64,000 bases of DNA from Lateolabrax maculatus (taxonomy: Eukaryota > Chordata > Actinopteri > Acropomatiformes > Lateolabracidae): positions 4,333,501-4,397,500 of the forward strand of contig CM062201.1 in NCBI GenBank assembly GCA_031216445.1, written 5' to 3'. How positions within the stretch are numbered: position 1 is the first letter of the stretch; each line of letters opens with the position of its first letter. The position numbers were made by a program, and so were the translations under genes. The notes below the pieces were generated by a model. That model did not search any database. It worked only from the letters and a program-made list of their open reading frames with translations, and was not told the origin of the DNA. Of the stretch, positions 59,101 through 64,000 are shown in pieces.

Positions 59101-61550
59101 AGTCTGGCCTCCAGGCTTCCGCCTTGTTAGAGAAGCTGAAGGACACAGGCTGACAGTAATTTTGCATATTTTCGCCCTTTTGCTACAAATCATTTAGCAT
59201 CTACAGCACAGCAAACCATCCTGTTACCAAAGTTTTGGAATTTGGATGTATTTTATGTACCATTCCTACCACCTGTTGGTTTCCATTCAATTCTGTAATA
59301 TAAAAATCTGAATTGTGCACTCAACTCATAACAATGCAACTTTGACATAAATAAATACAGAGGTGATGTTCACTGTGATGAAGCACATGTCAGAGTTTCA
59401 TACCAAAAAAACAAAACAAAAAATGAATGGAAACTAAAGATATAATATAATAATGTATAGTTTCTACCCAGGTCCATGTGAATTAAATGTCGTCATGCAG
59501 CCCGAACCATAAACGCCACTATGTGAATATGTCCGTGTATGCAGGCACCCAATGTAGTTTAAACACTTTCATTCTGCCCCCGTGTTTACAATCAGTAAAT
59601 CAGATTCATATATTGCTGTTTGTTGTCATTCTACCACTATGTCAATTAGCCTTAAATAACTAGGATCTGTATTATAAGTTAAATACTACACAGAATCTTA
59701 ATTTGAGATGTTCTGTTATGTATCTGTTAAGGAGTGGCAGGGAACTTGGAAGTTAAAAATAACAATAGGGAGGGAAACTTCCTATATTGTAGTTATAATG
59801 TTGGTCAGTCAGAGACAGGGATTTTCCATTCAGTCAGAGGTTAGGTAAATATTAAGCCTCTGGAACCCAGCTCTCTTTCTCTTTCTCCCTCACACACTTG
59901 CCAGTCACATTTTCTGGGCCTCTGGCAGCCTTTCGTAGGAGGGTAAACTCCGTGTTTCCGCTGATTGCTGCTGTTGAGCGGCTGGCCAGAGATTTTGTTT
60001 TGGCTGCAGAGGGAGAGTGTGAATTCCCTTCCAAACATTACAAAAATAAATAAAAAGGTTTATGATGACGTATATTACAAACCAAAATGTTCTTGCTTCC
60101 ACTTTACTTTTTTCTCTCGTTCATTCTTACTCCTCTTTCCAAACTTTTGTCATCCCTCTCAGGCACTAGCTTCTGAATGAAAGAGAATTTCAAGCAAAGG
60201 ATCGCGGAGGACCCATACACGTCCCGCGTGGGACGCCTGCTCTGTGTTTTTACGTGGGACTGTTGTCGTGTCAAAGTCCAGCAGATCTGTTCCCAGATTG
60301 CTTGGCTGAGTCTGAAGCCTCTAAACCCACACACAGGTCAGTCCACCTCCGATCGGAAAGTCCTCACACAAGTCCAGGCGCCATGGCTGAATCATAAAAA
60401 TGTCAGGACAGATTAGTGAGATTTACAGACAGACAAATACAAAACAGGAAGAAAGAAAAAAACACTAAGTGTAGTACATTTTTTGGAGATTGAAAGACAG
60501 CAAGTAACACACACAGTCAGGCCACTTCAAGTGCCATGAAATGACAAACACTCCTCTGTTATCCTGTTTCTCATGTTGATAAATTTGCAGATTCATTAGG
60601 TTTTTTTCAACCTGAGTCTTACTCCCATTAATGTGGCCATTCTGCTCATGGGTTGTGATAACTTTGCACTGAAGTTATAATTTTTGGTTGGTGAAGTTAC
60701 ACACATCCTCTGGTGTCTCTTAGGCTTTCTCACACCACTTTATAAGCAAAATAAATTATTGACAACATCTCTTTGCACTTATCCTCCTTATAGAGTCTTA
60801 ATGTGGTTCCTGTTAGGACGTAGCGTGTGTTGTGTGTGTGTGTTATAGTTGAAATGCAGCTCTCCACCTCAGCAGTGCGGTGCTGTCCTGTGTGTGAGTG
60901 TGTTAAGAAATGTTAGTCTTTGCTGTGGTCTGTGAGTGCGTCAGTGTTGGGAAACATCCACAGTCCACCTCATTAAAACTCAGCTTACACACCACTTCTC
61001 AACACTCTTAATCACTACGCCCTCTCATGCTTTCCTGCTCGTCCTCCCACCTCGTCCTCTCTTTTGGGGAAACACAGGACTCATCGTGTCTGATGATATA
61101 GATTCAATGTATCAAACACTGGGAACCCCATCTTGCACAATGCAGGTATCCTTTAATGCTCCTAGAGCGATTTACAATAGCAATGGTACCTCAGTTTAAA
61201 ACCTTTATTTTGGTACAATATATATTAGTATTGTAACTTAGCTTTTTCCTTTGTTTCACTAAAACTGATTACAGATTTACTATAATTACTCATAATTAAA
61301 AAGGTGAAATCTATAAAGCAGCATTGTTTCCCCTTCATGAAACCATCACGTGTATAATGAATTCCAATGAATATTATATATAATAAACACAATTTGAACA
61401 CTAACATTCTCTCTGTTAAACCTCGACTATTGTCATTAGTTCTGCAGATATTTGGTTGTAAACCAAAGTATTTGACCTGTTTGTGGTGCTAGAAGAAAAG
61501 TCAGGTAACACCAAAGTCAGTAGGACACATTGTCTGTGAACCAAGAATGT
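56160..61550. other. no gene recognised
   Basis: Contains (CA)n at 57894-57920. Open segments at 58595-58924 (minus), 59857-60050 (+) and 60180-60416 (+) have no convincing splice structure or family resemblance. 59040-59850 is AT-rich. Confidence 0.5.
57894..57920 (+). repeat. (CA)n microsatellite
   Basis: Uninterrupted CA over 27 bp. Confidence 0.95.
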
Positions 61551-61559
61551 CTTTACAAA

Positions 61560-62130
61560 ATTTCATAGTTGTCTATCCAATGAAAAATCTGGGAACCAAT
61601 CACCTTTTTTTCTGACGACAATTTGGCTCCTGGGGGGTGAGGGCCAATGTTTTGGTGTAGCCAGTGGATATCAGGGCCAAGACTTCCTCTTCCGTGCGCT
61701 GGTCATAGTTTAAAGTCCGATTAGCAACTTGAGACAGTATGTCAAGACGACATTTTGGCAAATCTCTACAGATATCTGCATATGAATGCAAACACATTTT
61801 TAGAAAGGTAATAAAAAGTTTAAACTTAGAGGTAGCATTTTGGCCAATGCATTCCATCTCCCTAACCTCTCCACACGGACTGTTTACCTGCATGAAACCA
61901 AAGCCCGCGCAAATGTGATTGGTCAATGCTACAAACGGAAACCAGAACACCTCTGATACCAAAATCTTGGTCCATTGCCTGCAGATTCTGCATTCATATG
62001 CATATGCAAATCTGTTTGTAGGGATTAATCCAGTAGTGGTTGAGATATTTCAGTTTGGACCAATGTGGTGAACTGCCAGACCGACATTGCAGTCCCTACA
62101 GCTACGCAGCTGGCATGGATAAAAACAACT
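61560..62130 (-). repeat. probable interspersed repeat with a long open frame
   Basis: The minus strand is open for at least 120 codons (61962-61600), ending PQEPNCRQKKR. The + strand right part has GTTGAGATATTTCAGTTTGG, then ACCAATGTGGTGAACTGCC, wording I associate with a common fish repeat. No protein family recognised and no splice context. Confidence 0.45.
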
Positions 62131-62134
62131 GTCA

Positions 62135-63850
62135 ACAAGTTAAATCAATCACAGAAAAAGGTTTTCATGCTATAATTTGTGTCATAATGTTGTTTTACTG
62201 GAACAAAATTCAGTCAGAGTCACTCAAAGAATTGTCATTTAAGGCAAATGGTTACACAATTAGATTTGGAAGAAAAAGCTCTGCTCTTTTGAAAGACCTT
62301 TCCATGAATCCACGACTCTTAATTCAATCAAAAATAAACCATAAAGAGGAGATTGGGGTGGTGAAGGAAACAGTGTTGGCATGAAGGTATCAGCAGAGCA
62401 ATAGAGAAGGACCACGCTGATCATCTCCATGAATATGTCTGGACATGACTAGTTAGCTGGAGAGTGAGCCAGTGATTGTGAAGCATGAATGAAATACTTT
62501 ATGCCAATCAGCTACAGTAAAACAAGTGCGACTGAACCAGCGCTACGTCTCATCGAGGGTCAAGCTGGAGGGCTGCAAATGAACTGGTCTGTGATCAACT
62601 CAGCGGTTATAAACTGGATTCACACGTTGCTGATTGGATTAAATATGACAAACATGCAGAAAATAATTTATTTAGAGTCAATAAAAATCAGCAAGTTGGT
62701 CTAAATTAAACTGGATTTGAACATTGGTTCCACTGGATATTATCTGTGTAGTGTGCTCGATGGTCTGAACCATAGCAGCAACCTAAGTGTCAGCAAAGGT
62801 TTAGTTTAGAAGGGACAGGGGAGAAAATCATTTCAGTCACTTTTACTCAAATCAGCTGAGACACATTGGTTCTCTACAGGCTGCAGAGCTGGCCAAGAGG
62901 CTGAAGACAAAAAGACAATAAGCTCTTCATTTCACTGCTCCCAACACTTGGACCACCGCAGCCCGGAAATCTCACAACACCAAAGAGTCGTCTTTACAGG
63001 GAATCAAACCTATCATTATGTCAGTTTCAATCGCTGCAGATGAGTTTTGACATTTCACAAGGGCACTTTAACGGCGACAGCTGGATTCTTAGGATTTTCT
63101 TCCAAACACGTAGGTTTGTTGACTTTCACCAGCCAAATTTAAACGCCTTGAATAAGATCAAGGGTATATTTGCTATTCAATCCTGTCTGTATGAAAAGAT
63201 GAAAGCTGTGCCCGACTGTATGGAGGAGCTTAAACAAAACAGAGTTTGCTGTGTGTTTAGGCAGCAGGCAGCGTCCAATGGTTGATATGATTTAGATGAA
63301 CAGATAAAAGGCAGAGAGAGCAAGATGGAGGGATGGATGTCGAGAGATAAGGCAAGCAACAACGCGTTAAGCTAACAGAGACAACCCAGTTTTGTTTTCC
63401 CACGGGCTATATAGTAGGTCCCAGGGAAGACACACACACACACACACAGACATAGTCAAAAACACAGAGATCCCATCTGCCCCGGTGCCTTAATCAGCTT
63501 ATCACTCCCTGCACTGAGGCTGTTCAGAAGGACTGTATCAAGCTTTGACATACATTAGTGGCACTACTGGGATCAAGCAATATACAGTCATACACACACA
63601 CACACACACACACGTTCAACACATCAGAGCCGACATCACATGCGCACGCCCACACAAATTGGGACTTAAGTACGCATGTGTTCATCCCAAAAAGATTTGA
63701 AACATCCTCTGCATGTAAGCACCATAAAAATCATTAAACATGCACATTCAGAGCCGACGACTTACTGAACAGAAAATCAACACAAACAAGGCAGAGATAC
63801 GCAACAGAGCACCCACGGGTAAACACAAACTGTGTGTGTGTTTGTATTCT
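62135..63850. other. no gene recognised
   Basis: Contains (CA)n at 63431-63448 and 63592-63613. No exon signals. Confidence 0.55.
63592..63613 (+). repeat. (CA)n microsatellite
   Basis: Uninterrupted AC/CA over about 22 bp; another CA tract is at 63431-63448. Confidence 0.93.
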
Positions 63851-64000
63851 GACGGGACGCCAAAGCCCAGCTGATCTCTCAGTAAATATGGACATATGGT
63901 CAGCCTCTGAGAGAGAGTACGAGGACGAGTACAGGGACGGTTCTTGGCGTGTTTTCGGCATCTCTCCACAGAGAGGCCGCAGCGGGCCCAGACATCTTAT

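Noticed and set aside
59857..60050. + strand open segment reading PLIAAVERLARDFVLAAEGE after a CTGGCAG acceptor-like site
   Set aside because: Looks protein-like for about 20 residues, but no ATG, no good donor, and no other exon nearby; kept only as a note.

Overview
The window is vertebrate nuclear DNA, most likely from a percomorph-type teleost. The evidence is multi-exon genes with GT-AG introns, CpG-rich promoters, dense (CA)n and (GA)n microsatellites, and several interspersed repeats I recognise as common in ray-finned fish. There are no prokaryotic operons, phage genes or CRISPR arrays. Most long open frames here are chance frames or lie in simple repeats.

The left half carries three genes, all on the minus strand and so transcribed right to left. 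They are sdcbp2 (syntenin-2; N-terminal coding exons at 693-5389, probable non-coding first exon near 9745-9900, 3' part beyond the left edge), fkbp1a (FKBP12; complete 108-residue CDS in four exons between 16180 and 20013, plus a probable 3'-UTR exon ending at 14180), and nsfl1c (p47, the p97/VCP cofactor; complete 370-residue CDS in nine exons between 25205 and 31828). I could join every exon in phase with canonical splice sites. The gene order matches human 20p13 (SDCBP2, FKBP1A, NSFL1C), which supports the paralogue names. The three proteins have separate roles: a PDZ scaffold of endosome/exosome trafficking, a peptidyl-prolyl isomerase and calcium-channel partner, and a p97 adaptor for membrane fusion. 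Their proximity looks like conserved synteny, not a shared pathway.

The right half (about 32-64 kb) has no exon I can support. It holds microsatellites, fragments of interspersed repeats, one 5'-truncated LINE relic at about 55.2-56.2 kb, a local duplication at 41.7/42.3 kb, and a degenerate tandem repeat at 46.8-47.1 kb. It could be intergenic or part of a very large intron. A short stretch at the right edge is open on both strands and may be the border of a further gene.

I found no convincing new multi-gene system. The most interesting signals are splice acceptors whose upstream tracts are microsatellites (sdcbp2 and nsfl1c), loss of a known mitotic phosphosite in p47, a CRE/GC-box/CACGTG promoter cluster at sdcbp2, and several near-perfect palindromes and a small MITE.
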